A stretch of 64,000 nucleotides of DNA from an uncultured Flavobacteriales bacterium (GTDB lineage Bacteria > Bacteroidota > Bacteroidia > Flavobacteriales_G > Salibacteraceae). The stretch covers positions 58,043-122,042 of the forward strand of contig CAJIZE010000002.1 of NCBI GenBank assembly GCA_905181855.1. Direction: 5' to 3'. A program made the position numbers and the translations under genes. The notes below the pieces were generated by a model. That model was not told the DNA's origin. It saw nothing but the letters and a program-made list of their open reading frames with translations, and ran no database searches. How positions within the stretch are numbered: the stretch's first letter is position 1; the number at the start of each line of letters is the position of its first letter. This document shows positions 46,399 to 58,400 of the stretch, in pieces.

Positions 46399-47145
46399 TT
46401 ATTTTTTGCCAGCTTTTTTAATATAATTTTCAATTGACATGGTCATTGAAGGTGAAGATGTAGTTGGAGCAGGAACGTTAACAATTAGCTTATGATCAGC
46501 GCAAGCTTTATTTGTGGTAGGTCCAAATGCTGCAATTTTGGTATCGCCTTGTTCAAAATCAGGGAAATTTTTATACAAGGAAACTATACCTGAAGGGCTA
46601 AAGAAAACCAACATATCGTATTTAATATCTCTTAAATCAGATAAATCACTACAAACGGTTTTGTAACTAATTGCTTTTGAATAATCAATTTTTGCCTTAT
46701 CTAAAATATCAGGAATTTCTTCTTTTAACAAATCAGAACAGGGCAAAAGAAATTTCTCCTTGTTGTGTTTCTTAATCAAATCCATTAAATCTGAAAAAGT
46801 TTGTTTGCCATGAAATATTTTCCTTTTTCTGTACACAACATATTTTTGCAAATAGAATGCGGTAGCCTCAGAAACACAGAAGTATTTTAAACTATCCGGA
46901 ACAGTATACCGTAACTCTTCAGCTAGTCTAAAAAAGTGGTCAACCGCATTTCTAGACGTAAATATTACAGCCGAATGATCTTGGAAATTAATTCTACTTA
47001 ATCTGAATTCTTGTCCATCAATACCTTCCACATGGATAAAAGGTCTGAAATCAATGTTCAGTTTGTGCTTTTCTGCTAAATCAAAATAAGGAGACTTTTC
47101 GGACTCCGGTTTTGGCTGCGAAACTAAAATCGTTTTTACTTTCAA
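46399..47145 (-). CDS. hemD: Uroporphyrinogen-III synthase
   Basis: Cyclises hydroxymethylbilane to uroporphyrinogen III in haem synthesis. The family is poorly conserved; recognition rests on the Bacteroidota form: 'VKTILVSQPKPESEKSPYFD' at the N-terminus, 'AVIFTSRNAVDHFFRLAEEL', 'LLPCSDLLKEEIPDIL', and 'MLVFFSPSGIVSLYKNFP' followed by 'AAFGPTTNKACADH' and a Pro/Thr-rich tail. 248 residues is typical. The start is a TTG (47143-47145) with no in-frame ATG available. It lies between the DUF4271 gene (26 bases upstream) and rnpA, an arrangement seen in many members of the phylum. Confidence 0.93.
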   Translation of the reverse strand: MKVKTILVSQPKPESEKSPYFDLAEKHKLNIDFRPFIHVEGIDGQEFRLSRINFQDHSAVIFTSRNAVDHFFRLAEELRYTVPDSLKYFCVSEATAFYLQKYVVYRKRKIFHGKQTFSDLMDLIKKHNKEKFLLPCSDLLKEEIPDILDKAKIDYSKAISYKTVCSDLSDLRDIKYDMLVFFSPSGIVSLYKNFPDFEQGDTKIAAFGPTTNKACADHKLIVNVPAPTTSSPSMTMSIENYIKKAGKK

Positions 47146-47171
47146 GGCAATTAGATTTTAAAATTAGATGA

Positions 47172-48131
47172 TTAAAGCAAATGCAAGGCTTTAAAAGCTA
47201 AAGCCACAGGTGCAATTTCAAGGCTGCAAAGGTATAAAATAATGTAATGTATATTTTGAGGACTTTTAATAAATCCATTAATCAGCACTTTAGACACTCT
47301 TAAAACGAACATAAATGCGTAAATAGATAACGCAAAATACAAGGCATATTCTTTAATTATCCCATTGCCAAAAGTTGCGAAAATTAACGGAAAAACCAAC
47401 AATACACCCAATAGCTTGGTGTAAAGAATAAAGTAGAACCGGTGCGCATTGAATAGTTGCTGTGACCCAAAAAGAAGTCTGCTAAACCAAATTAAAGCAA
47501 CCTTTAATAACAACATAAATATTACCAAAAAGAGCACCGCGCCATAGTATTTCAGGGAGTAAAAAATTTGATTTAGTTCAAAAAATTGAAATGTGATAAC
47601 CAGTAAAATTGAGCCAGTTATACAGTAAACCATTAGTAACAAACTACTTAAAGGAGATAAAACACCTTCTTCCCGCGCTAATACTTCAACAAACCTATTA
47701 CTTAACGAAGCGTTAAAATATTGCTTAATTCTTTTGTTGTTTAATATTCCGATTCTTCCAAAAATTAATAGGATTATAAAAAACGGAACAAGGAGCCAAG
47801 GCAATTCAAAATTGTTTTTTAGTAATCCAAAATTCCCCAATGGCTTGGTTGAGTTGATTGTTTTGTAAAAACTTATATCAGGATTAAAATCACTTAGGGG
47901 CATAGGCTCCTCTCTTTTTGAATAAACTTCCTGTGCTGCAGGTTTGTCTTTCTTTTTTTCTTGTAAAATTGGTAAACTGACAACTTCTGAACTAGAGTCT
48001 GAAACAGTAACGGGTATAGAATCCAATACTGGAAGAATCTCCAGGCTATCATCTATTATCGAACCAACAACTGTGTCAATGGCAACAAAAGAAGCGTCAA
48101 TTTGAAATACGGAATCAGTACTTTGTGGCAA
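47172..48131 (-). CDS. DUF4271 membrane protein
   Basis: Integral membrane protein of unknown function, of the family commonly adjacent to hemD in Bacteroidota. The first ~110 residues are hydrophilic, rich in Ser, Asp and Pro. The C-terminal two thirds contain about seven hydrophobic helices (from 'PWLLVPFFIILLIFGRIGI' on), the DUF4271 region with 'RLLFGSQQLFNAHRFYFILY'. 319 residues. The start is taken as TTG at 48129-48131; a TAATTTTG promoter box ends 14 bases upstream of it, so an earlier start is unlikely. First gene of the operon DUF4271-hemD-rnpA-S41-ligase. Its position suggests an envelope or export role, but that is not shown by the sequence. Confidence 0.85.
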   Translation of the reverse strand: MPQSTDSVFQIDASFVAIDTVVGSIIDDSLEILPVLDSIPVTVSDSSSEVVSLPILQEKKKDKPAAQEVYSKREEPMPLSDFNPDISFYKTINSTKPLGNFGLLKNNFELPWLLVPFFIILLIFGRIGILNNKRIKQYFNASLSNRFVEVLAREEGVLSPLSSLLLMVYCITGSILLVITFQFFELNQIFYSLKYYGAVLFLVIFMLLLKVALIWFSRLLFGSQQLFNAHRFYFILYTKLLGVLLVFPLIFATFGNGIIKEYALYFALSIYAFMFVLRVSKVLINGFIKSPQNIHYIILYLCSLEIAPVALAFKALHLL

Positions 48132-48145
48132 GAAAAACTTTTTGT

Positions 48146-48153
48146 CAAAATTA
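48146..48153 (-). promoter_or_regulatory. Candidate -7 promoter box (TAATTTTG) for the DUF4271-hemD-rnpA operon
   Basis: On the minus strand TAATTTTG fits TAnnTTTG exactly and ends 14 bases before the TTG start at 48131. It supports that start. It sits in a 63-base divergent gap shared with the gcdH promoter. Confidence 0.55.
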
Positions 48154-48172
48154 ACCGCTACAATTGAATAAT

Positions 48173-48180
48173 TACATTTG
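48173..48180 (+). promoter_or_regulatory. Candidate -7 promoter box (TACATTTG) for glutaryl-CoA dehydrogenase
   Basis: Exact TAnnTTTG match ending 14 bases before the ATG at 48195. The nearest upstream TTTG is about 28 bases away, longer than usual, so a -33 element is not clear. Confidence 0.6.
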
Positions 48181-48194
48181 CAAAAAAATTAAAT

Positions 48195-49373
48195 ATGGCT
48201 ACCGATAGATACCAAGCACACGATTTTTTAGGATTAGACGAGTTGTTAACAGAAGAACAGAAATTAGTTCGAGACTCTGCAAGAGAATGGTTAAAAAAGG
48301 AAGTTTCTCCAATCATTGAGCAAGCGTATGAGGACGCTAAATTCCCACATCAAATTGTTCCAGGCTTAGCTGCAATTGGAGCTTTTGGGCCTTATATTCC
48401 TGAGCAATATGGAGGAGCTGGTTTAGATCAAATAACTTACGGTTTAATAATGCAAGAGTTAGAGCGAGTTGATTCTGGAGTCCGCTCAACAGCATCTGTT
48501 CAAAGCTCGTTGGTAATGTACCCTATTTACAAATTTGGCTCTGAAGAGCAGAGAATGAAATATTTACCAAAACTTGCGTCAGGCGAGATGATAGGTTGTT
48601 TTGGTTTAACTGAGCCAGATCATGGTTCAAACCCAAGTGGGATGACCACCAATTTTGTAGACAAAGGCGATCACTATTTGCTAAATGGAGCCAAAATGTG
48701 GATTTCAAATTCACCATTTGCTGATGTTGCTGTAGTTTGGGCTAAAGATGAAACAGGACGGATTCATGGGCTACTAGTTGAAAAAGGAATGGAAGGGTTT
48801 ACAGCTCCTGAAATTCATGGTAAATGGTCGTTAAGAGCATCAACAACAGGAGAATTGGTTTTTGATAATGTTAAAGTACCGAAAGAAAATTTATTACCAG
48901 GTAAATCTGGTTTAGGCGCTCCGCTTTTATGTTTAGACTCAGCTCGTTACGGAATTGCTTGGGGAGCCATTGGTGCAGCCTTAGATTGCTACGACTCCGC
49001 TCTAAGGTATTCTTTAGAAAGAATTCAATTTGATAAGCCGATCGCCGCATTTCAATTAACTCAAAAGAAATTGGCTGAGATGATTACTGAAATAACCAAG
49101 GCACAATGGTTAACATGGCGAATTGGTGTATTACGAAACGAGGGAAGAGCAACAACCACACAAATTTCGATGGCCAAGAGAAACAATGTTGATATGGCAT
49201 TGAAGGTTGCTCGTGAAGCACGTCAAATTCATGGCGGAATGGGCATCACTAATGAGTACCCAATAATGCGCCATATGATGAACCTTGAATCTGTTATTAC
49301 TTATGAGGGAACACATGATATTCATTTGCTTATTTTAGGAATGGACATTACCGGTATTCCGGCTTTTAAGTAA
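48195..49373 (+). CDS. gcdH: Glutaryl-CoA dehydrogenase
   Basis: Acyl-CoA dehydrogenase that oxidises and decarboxylates glutaryl-CoA to crotonyl-CoA in lysine/tryptophan catabolism. The subfamily-specific arginine is in 'SGVRSTASVQSSLVMYPI', and the flavin block is 'IGCFGLTEPDHGSNPSG'. 'LRASTTGELVFDNVKVP' and 'RYGIAWGAIGAALDCYDSAL' match this branch, and the catalytic base is the Glu of 'ITYEGTHDIHLLILG'. Length 392 is as expected for a protein without a transit peptide. The gene is divergent from the DUF4271 operon and precedes the giant secreted-protein gene. A hairpin terminator follows. Confidence 0.95.
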   Translation: MATDRYQAHDFLGLDELLTEEQKLVRDSAREWLKKEVSPIIEQAYEDAKFPHQIVPGLAAIGAFGPYIPEQYGGAGLDQITYGLIMQELERVDSGVRSTASVQSSLVMYPIYKFGSEEQRMKYLPKLASGEMIGCFGLTEPDHGSNPSGMTTNFVDKGDHYLLNGAKMWISNSPFADVAVVWAKDETGRIHGLLVEKGMEGFTAPEIHGKWSLRASTTGELVFDNVKVPKENLLPGKSGLGAPLLCLDSARYGIAWGAIGAALDCYDSALRYSLERIQFDKPIAAFQLTQKKLAEMITEITKAQWLTWRIGVLRNEGRATTTQISMAKRNNVDMALKVAREARQIHGGMGITNEYPIMRHMMNLESVITYEGTHDIHLLILGMDITGIPAFK

Positions 49374-49390
49374 TAAACATTTAGCCTATT

Positions 49391-49414
49391 AAAAACGGTC
49401 ACAACGTTTTTTTT
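49391..49414 (+). terminator. Possible intrinsic terminator after gcdH
   Basis: AAAAACG (49391-49397) pairs with CGTTTTT (49405-49411) across a 7-base loop and runs into further T's, 18 bases after the gcdH stop. The stem has only two G-C pairs. Confidence 0.5.
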
Positions 49415-49491
49415 AAACATTTGATTTTTTTGTACTTTGGTTGACTTATTAAACCGTTGATTGGTAGGATTATTAATCATTAAAATCGCAT

Positions 49492-52400
49492 ATGTTTCAA
49501 CTAAATAAATTGCTTGTTTCAATTCTATTTATAGGATTAGGAAATGCAGTTACTGCTCAACCATTTCAGTCGCGTAAAGCTTTTGAAGATTATTTAAACA
49601 GCCATCCTTATTCGTTACGGAAACCAATATCTGAGGACGAATTAAAAAAAATCCCAAAAAAGGACCGGCCGGATTTAGCCTTTGAGCAAGATTTTTTACG
49701 TACGCTTGACCCAGCAACTGGGACACCTGATTATTTGGGATTAGCAGCCATAGCTCAACAAATCAATGCACCCGCTCAATTAACCCAACTTGTTCCAGGC
49801 GCTTCAGCATCCATACCTTGGGTTGAAAGAGGGCCAAACAATGTGGGAGGAAGAACCCGTGCCTTGGTTTATGACCCTAACGATGCAACTGGAAAAAAAG
49901 TTTGGGCAGGCGGTGTTACCGGAGGCTTGTGGTTTAACAACGACATTACTTCAGGAGCTAGTCAGTGGCAAAACGTAAATGATTTTTGGGACAATTTGAT
50001 GGTTTCATGCATAGCTTACGATCCAAACAACTCAATGATTATGTATGTTGGTACTGGTGAAAGTTACACCGGTTCTGGAAGAGGGGCAGGTATTTGGAAA
50101 TCAATCAATGGTGGATCAACCTGGACGCAAATCTCAAGTACAACTAATTTTTATTACCTTAATGATATTACTGTAAGAGACGAAAGCGGCAGCAGCGTTC
50201 TGTATGCCGCGGTTGATGGTAGATATTACATGGGTATATTTCATGGTGCCGCTGATGCAGGATTACAGCGATCTTCAAATGGCGGTACAAGCTGGACTCA
50301 GGTTTTACCGAACGTTCCATCACAAACTATAAACTTTACTCCTAGTGATATTGAACTTGGAGCAGACAATAGAATTTGGGTTGGCACAAGAAGATCACCC
50401 TACGGGGCAACAGATAGAGGCGGGGGGCGAATTTTGTTTTCAGATAACGGGACAAGTTGGACAACTTCTCACTCGGTATCTGTTACAAATGGTTATGGTA
50501 GAGTTGAATTGGCTTGCGCTCCTTCTGATTCGGCAGTTGTTTATGGGCTAGTTGAAAATCTAAACAAGCTTGAAACAATTGTACAAACAACCAACCACGG
50601 CACAAGTTGGACAACTAAAAACGAACCAATAAGTGACGATTCGAGTACACCATCTTCTGATATTACAAGGAATCAGGCAGGTTACGATTTAATTGCAGCC
50701 GTTGACCCTAACAACTCGAATACTTTAATTGTAGGAGGAATCAATTTGCATAGGACAACTGATGGAGGAACAAATTGGGCGCAAATTTCTAAATGGACAA
50801 ATGGCTATGGAATGGGTTCAAAATCTTACAGTGTCGTTCATGCAGATCAACATCAAATAGTATTTAAAAATGGAAGTTCAAGCGAGGCCCTTATAGGTAA
50901 CGATGGTGGAGTTTTTTACACCAATGCAATTCAAAATGCGGCAACATCAAATGTGTTTTCCGCAAGAAACACAGGTTACAATGTAACTCAATTTTATGCG
51001 TGTGCTTTACATCCTACGGCTGGGTCACAATCTGCTTTTGGTGGTGCACAAGACAATGGAACGCAAGAATTTTCGAATGCTGGAGTTTCAGGTACAACTG
51101 AAAAAACAGGAGGAGATGGGGCTTTTTGTTTTATATCTAAAACGTCACCAGGGCACAGAATAACTTCTTATGTATACAATGCATTTTACCACTTTGACGC
51201 TGCAAATAATTTCACTCAAATAATAAATGATGACACCACAGGGTCATTTATCAATACTGCTGATTTAGACGATAATTTAGGCATACTTTATACCTATCGG
51301 GATATAAATGAATTGTATCGTGTAACTGGAATAAACTCAAGTTTTCCTGTGGCACCTCAAATTTTAACGGTACCTTTTGGTGCTGAAGTTTCAGCATTAA
51401 AAGTTTCGCCGTTTACAACCGCATCAACAAAACTATTTGTTGGTACTGTAGCAGGTAGCTTAATAAAAGTCGAAAACGCCAACACCAACACAACAATTAG
51501 AACCGATCTTACAAATGCATCTTTTCCTACCGGAACAATTTCATCAATTGAATTTGGTGCAACTGAAAACGATATAGCGGTTACCTTTTCAAACTATGGA
51601 GTTGTATCTGTATTTTATTCTTCAAATGGGGGAACGTCTTGGAGCAGTAAAGAAGGTAATTTACCAAACATGCCCATTCGCTGGATCTTAATCAACCCCA
51701 ACAATACCAACGAAGCAATAGTTGCTACGGAGATTGGAGTTTGGGGAACAGATGACTTTCAGGCCACAATACCAACATGGGCTATATCAAACAATGGCTT
51801 GGCAAATGTCAGAGTAAACATGTTGCAACACCGTTCTTCTGACAACATGGTTATAGCAGCAACCTATGGTAGAGGATTGTTTGAGAGCAATGCTTTTGCT
51901 TTGAGCGGGGCATTAAGCTTATCAGCAACCACAAATGACCCCACTTGTCTTGGAAATAATGGAAGTATAAACTTAACCGTGACAGGAGGAGCTCCTCCTT
52001 ATAACTATGCTTGGAGTAATTCAGATACCATGCAAAACCTATCTAATTTAAATGCGGGTTCATTCAAAGTTATAGTAACTGATTCGTTGGGAACTAAAGA
52101 CTCGCTAACCGAAGTTTTAACTGCAGGATTAGCAATTGCTAGTTTTCCGTACAACGAAAGTTTTGAAAATACATTTGGGCTCTGGTACAACGATACAGTT
52201 ACTGATCAGATTGATTGGGAGTTTGATTTTAATGGCACACCTACAGGGAACACAGGTCCATCAGGTCCATCTAATGGTGCATTTTACATAAGAATTGAAT
52301 CATCCTTTCCAAATGCAGGAAATGCCGCCCCAGGTGACGAAGCTCATTTGGTTAGTCCATGTGTTGACCTCAGTAATGCAACTGCCCCATTTATCGCGTT

Positions 52401-55400
52401 CGAAAACCATCAATATGCAAATCGCTTTGGGCAAGCTCAGAATCCAATTTTAACTTTATCAGCGGACTCGGGGAACGGAAATTGGTTTACACTTTTTACG
52501 CAAAGTGGAAACCAAGGAGATAAATGGAACAGAGACACTGTGTTTTTAAGTGCTTATATAGACCAAGCTTTAAAATTTAGGTTTACAGCAAAAGTGGCAA
52601 CACAAGGCGTTCAATGGACTAGCGATATTGGTTTAGATAATCTCTACATTTCAAAAGCAGCACCTATTGTGGTTGATTCATTGTTAGTGGTTCAGCCGAA
52701 ATGTACAGGACTATCTACTGGGTCCGTTTCAATTCAAGCTACGGGTGGTCAAGGGCCCCTAACCTATGCTTGGAGTAATGGCTTCATTGGTCAATTTGCA
52801 GTTGGGTTAGCATCAAACATTTATGATGTTTCAATTACAGATACTGTTGGCTCGTTGCATATTGAACAAATTCAGATTGAATCTAAACAGCTGATTACTA
52901 ATTTTCCTTACAACGAAAGTTTTGAAAAATCATTTGGAATTTGGTCGAACATAAACTCCGATCAAATTGATTGGTTTGTTGATTCTGCTGCATCACCAAC
53001 CAATGGCACAGGACCAAACGGTCCAAACGACGGAAGTTATTTTTTAAGAATAGAATCTTCGTTTTTGCCAACTGGGGACAGCGCAATTTTGAATGGACCT
53101 TGTATTGATTTGGCTAACGCCTCGGCTCCATTATTTGCATTGCAAACACATCAGCGCAGCCAACAGGGGTTTAATCAAGGAAACCCCAATTTAAGAATCC
53201 AAGTTGATACCGGTGATGGCAGTTGGATCAACGAAATGAACCGAACTGGAAATCTAGGAAACCAATGGAACTTGGATACGATAGACCTTTCGGTATATAT
53301 TGGTAAAACAATTTCGTTAAGAATTATTGCAACCTTAGGAGCCACTCTACCACAAACTACCGATATTGGTTTGGATGGCTTTTTTATTCAAAAGGATCCA
53401 GCACTTTACTTAGACTCAATAGTAACAGTTCATCCAAACTGTTCAGATAGTATCGGAGAAATAAGAATTTATCCAGGTGGAGGCTTGTTGCCGTACACAT
53501 ATTTATGGACGGACGGCGATACAAACAGTCAGAAAGCCGGCTTACCAGCCGGAACATACTCAGTTCAAATAAGCGATGGTTACGGACAATTAATTGATAC
53601 CAACATAACCATTGGTTCAATCACAGTAACTAACTTTAATTATACATACGATTGGGAAAGTGGTTTTGAACTTTGGAGACAAAGCCAAAACGATGATTTC
53701 GATTGGCGCTTAAATACCGGAGGCACCAACTCTGGGGGTACAGGGCCAGGTTCTGCAAATACTAATAACGTTTACATATATTGTGAAACTTCAGCTGCAG
53801 ATGGCGTTTCTGGTGGTGACCGATCTACCATAATTAGCCCTTGTTATAATCTAAATGGATTACCTGCGCCAAAGTTTGCTATTGAAAACCACACTTATGG
53901 CAACCCAGTTGCATCACTGTTGTTAGAGGTTGATACTGGAAAAGGAAACTGGCAAACTTTTGCATTAAGAAATGCATCTGCAAATCAAGACTGGAATTTA
54001 GATACCCTAGACCTGTTTTTAGTAAAGAATAAAACCGTTCAATTCAGGGTAACAACATTTGTTGCTGCCTCAGGAAACGCATATCAAAGCGACATGGCTC
54101 TCGATGAAATTACGGTTGAAAAAGGTGAGTTGTTGCAATTCACCAACTTGAGTAAGCAAGTAGCTACTTGTGTTGGATTAAACGATGGGTCAATATCTGT
54201 AAAAGTTAAAGGTGGTTATGCCCCTTACACGTTTGTATGGAGTAACGGCGATAGTACTGCAAGCGCACAAAACATTACATCAGGAACATACTCTGTGACC
54301 GTTTATGATGCTTATGGCGATTTTATTGATACTTCAGCATCAATATTCGATTATATCACTATTTCAGTTACCTCAACAATTACAGATGTAAGTTGTGTAA
54401 CCGCTTCTGATGGTTCAATAGCTGTGGCTGGAAGTGGATCTATTTTTACTCCATACAGCTATTTATGGAATAATGGTGATACTAATGCAACCGCAGTTTC
54501 TCTGGATACGGGAGTTTATATGGTTACAATTAGCGATCAATTGGGTTGTCAAGGAACTAGGACAGATACTTTGTTTCCACCAAACAGTTTAAATTTAATT
54601 ACTATTAGTACTAATGAGTCTTGCACAGGGTTAGTGAATGGTACTGCAACTACCACCCCGTCAGCGGGCACTTCTCCTTATACTTACTTGTGGAGTAATG
54701 GCGACACAACTTCTACAATCAATAATTTAGCAATAGGTAAATATTATGTTCTGGTTAAAGACGCAAACCTTTGTCAATCAATTGACAGTGTTCTAATTTT
54801 ATCTGGAGGGTCATTAAGTTATACCGATTCCATTATAAATGTTGGCTGTTTTGGTGATACAACAGGAGCTATTTATATTAATTCCAGTTCAAGTAATTAC
54901 AACTATGCCTGGAATACTGGTGATACCGCCCAAAACGTTACTGGCCTTGATTCAAACAGATATATTCTAACTATATCTGATGCAAGCTGTACATTAAACG
55001 ATACGTTTTATGTGTCACACCCAGCACCATTAAGTTTCACATCATTAATAAGCCATGTAAGTTGTGGCTCAACCAACAATGGCAATATACTTGTTACACC
55101 AGCAGGGGGAACATCACCCTATTCGTACACTTGGCCAATTGGAACAAATGCCATAGATTCATTTGCTTTTAATCTAGTAGCTGATACCATTTTAATTTCT
55201 GTAACCGACAACAACAGTTGCTTTGAATCTAAAAGTTTAATTGTGAACCCAAGTAGCAATGTACAACTCACTTTCAATTCAGTACCTGACCAATGTCAAG
55301 GCAGTAACCTAATAACTCTTGTTGCCACTCCTCTAGGCGGAGTGTTTAAAGGGCCAAATGTAATAGGCTCCCTATTTAACACCACTGGATTGTCAGCTGG

Positions 55401-58400
55401 TGTTAAAACATTAAAATACGTTTATTCTGATACTCTTGGTTGCAGTGATTCAATTATTCAACAAGTAAGTATTGACACAATACCTAAAGTATTTGGTTCG
55501 GCAATAGGGCCTTTTTGTAACAATGCTGATACGTTAACTTTAAACAACATGACCCCTTCTGGCGGTGAATATTTTATTGACGGAATACTTGAAACAACTT
55601 TAAATCCAGCCAATTACAACCCTGGATTCAAGACGTTTAAATACAAAGTAATTAACCAATGTGGCGGCGATTCAGTAGTATCGAGCATTACAATTTTAAA
55701 CGCCCCAAAAATGTCTGCTGGAGCAGATCAAACCCTTTTCTCAGGTGACTCAGCAATAATGGATGGTCAGCTTGTTGGCCCTCCTTTTAACATTGCATAT
55801 ACATGGCAACCTAGTGCAGGTGTGATTAATCCTACAGGTCTTAAAACAGCCACTATCAATTTATTTGCAAATCAAACGTATGGATTAGTCGCTGAAGACA
55901 CAACTACCAATTGTGTTGCAGTTGATTCAGTAACCATTTTTGTTGGCGTATCAAATGTTCAAGTTACCGCATCGGCACAATTAGACACGTTGTGCCCAGG
56001 TTCTTCAACACTTCTACAAGCAATTCCAACCGGAGCTGCAGCAACAGTTAACTACAGATGGACTCCAGGTAATTCAGTTTCTGATTCAACCATTTCCAAT
56101 CCAACAGCAACAGTTAATCAGTTCACAACTTACCGTGTTATTGCCGATGATGGAACATCATCTGATACCGCGTATGTTCCTGTTTTTATGCGCCAAGAAC
56201 CTCAAATGTATTTACCAATATTTGGAAACTTTTGTACTACTTATCCTCCTTTTTCTTTAAACGGAGTAGGAAGCCCTCTTGGCGGAACTTTTACAGTAGA
56301 TGGTATTGTTGCAACTATAATTGCCCCATCAACTTTAAGCATAGGAAACCATACTGTTGAATATTCATTTACCAATATTTATGGTTGTACGGGTACCATT
56401 ACCAGAACGATGAATATTGAACAATCTCCAATAGTTCAATTTACGGCTTTAGCAAATGTATGCGAGGGTTCGGGTTCTTTTAGTTTAACTGGAGGAACAC
56501 CAACAGGAGGTGCATATTCAGGGTCTGGGGTAAACAACAATCAATACAATGCAGGTTCATCGGGTATTGATACAATCATGTATAAATATTCAGCAACCAA
56601 TGGCTGTGCTGATTCAGTTTTTCAGTCGATAGTAGTAAATGCAAGTCCTTTAGTAAATGCCGGAAACGATACTTCAATTTCTTCTGGTCAAACCGTAAAT
56701 CTATTGGGTACAGCTACAGGTTCAAATTTGATTTATTCTTGGACACCAATCGCCTTTGTTAGCGCGCCAACTTCATTAAGTACGGTTTCAACCGCATTAA
56801 CGGTGTCGACATTATTTGAGCTTACCGTCATCAATCAAACTACAGGTTGTACATCAGTTGATGACAAGCTTGTTTCCGTAATAGGGGGCCCTCTTTCGGT
56901 TACAGCGTCTACAGCAACATCAACAATTTGTGATGGCGACTCGGCAATGCTTCAGGCATTAGCAGGAGGAGGTACCGGAAATTATTCTTACCAATGGTCG
57001 AGTACGGGTTTGAACAACAGCCAAATTTCAAACCCTATTACAGCGCCAGATTCAACAACAAGCTTTTCAGTTACTGTGAGCGATGGAGTGAACTCGGCAA
57101 TAGGTTCAGTTGTTATTAATGTAACGCAAGCGCCTAGCATTTCATATGGTAATTATGGTCCTTTTTGTAGCGATGACACTTTGTCGTTGTTGCCAAACAT
57201 TTCTCCTAGTGGTGGAGTTTTTAGTGGCCAAGGTGTTTCTTTAAGTAGTTTTAATCCTTCTTTGGCAGGAACAGGTCAAGTTCCTATTTACTATGACTTG
57301 TCGTATGGTTTAACTTGCAGCTTACAAGACTCCGTAATGGTAACTGTAAATGCAATTCCGTCAGTTTTCTTTAATTTAACTTCAGGAATTTGTAACAATG
57401 AAGCTCCAATTTTACTATCAGGAGGAACTCCATCGGGAGGTTTTTATAGTGGACTTTCAATTGCAAATCAAATTTTTGACCCATCAATAGGAGCAGGTTC
57501 CTACCCTTTAACTTATAATTATACAGATACAAATGGATGTTCTGCACAGCACACTAGACTTATGCAGGTGTACGATGCACCAATTGTGAGTGCTGGACTT
57601 GACCAAGTAATACAAACCGGTCAAGTTGCATCTCTCGCTGGGGTATTTTCAGGAGGATCAGGCAATACTAATTCCGCTTGGTCACCATTGGCGACTATAT
57701 TAACACCAACCCAACTAAACACACAGACTATTGCTTTAACGAGCAGCACGCTTTTTACTTTAACTGTTTCAGATGCTTCTTTCAGTTGTGTTTCAACAGA
57801 TGATATTCTGGTAACGGTTGCAGGTGGACCTTTACTAGTTTCGGCAGTTGTTAATGTAGATTCCATATGTTCAGGCGACACAACTTCATTACTAGCAATA
57901 GCAAGTGGAGGTAGTGGTGTTTATTCCTACTCTTGGAATAATGCAGGTTCGTTAAACAACTCAACATCACTAAACCCATTGGCATATCCAAATACAACAA
58001 CTACTTATCAAGTAACTGTAAATGATGGAAGTACAACAGCTTCAACTAATGTTACCTTAAACATTAACCAAAACCCAACAATAACATTTGGTGGTTTAGC
58101 AGGAGTTTGTAATGATCAATCAAAAGTGATTCTAAATTCAGCATCTCCAATTGGAGGTCAGTATTTTGGAACTGGAGTAACATCAGGTAAATTTGATCCA
58201 ATAACTGCGGGTAGTGGATTTCATGCTATAACCTACAAATACACTGATTCAAACGGGTGTTATAATTCTTCTACCCAAAACATTACAGTTTTTGGGGTCC
58301 CTACAGTATCGTTAAACTTAACAAAGGATACAGCTTGTGAAGGAGGAAATTCATTTTTGCTAGGTGGTGGAGCTCCAGGAGGAGGAACTTATTCTTGGGC

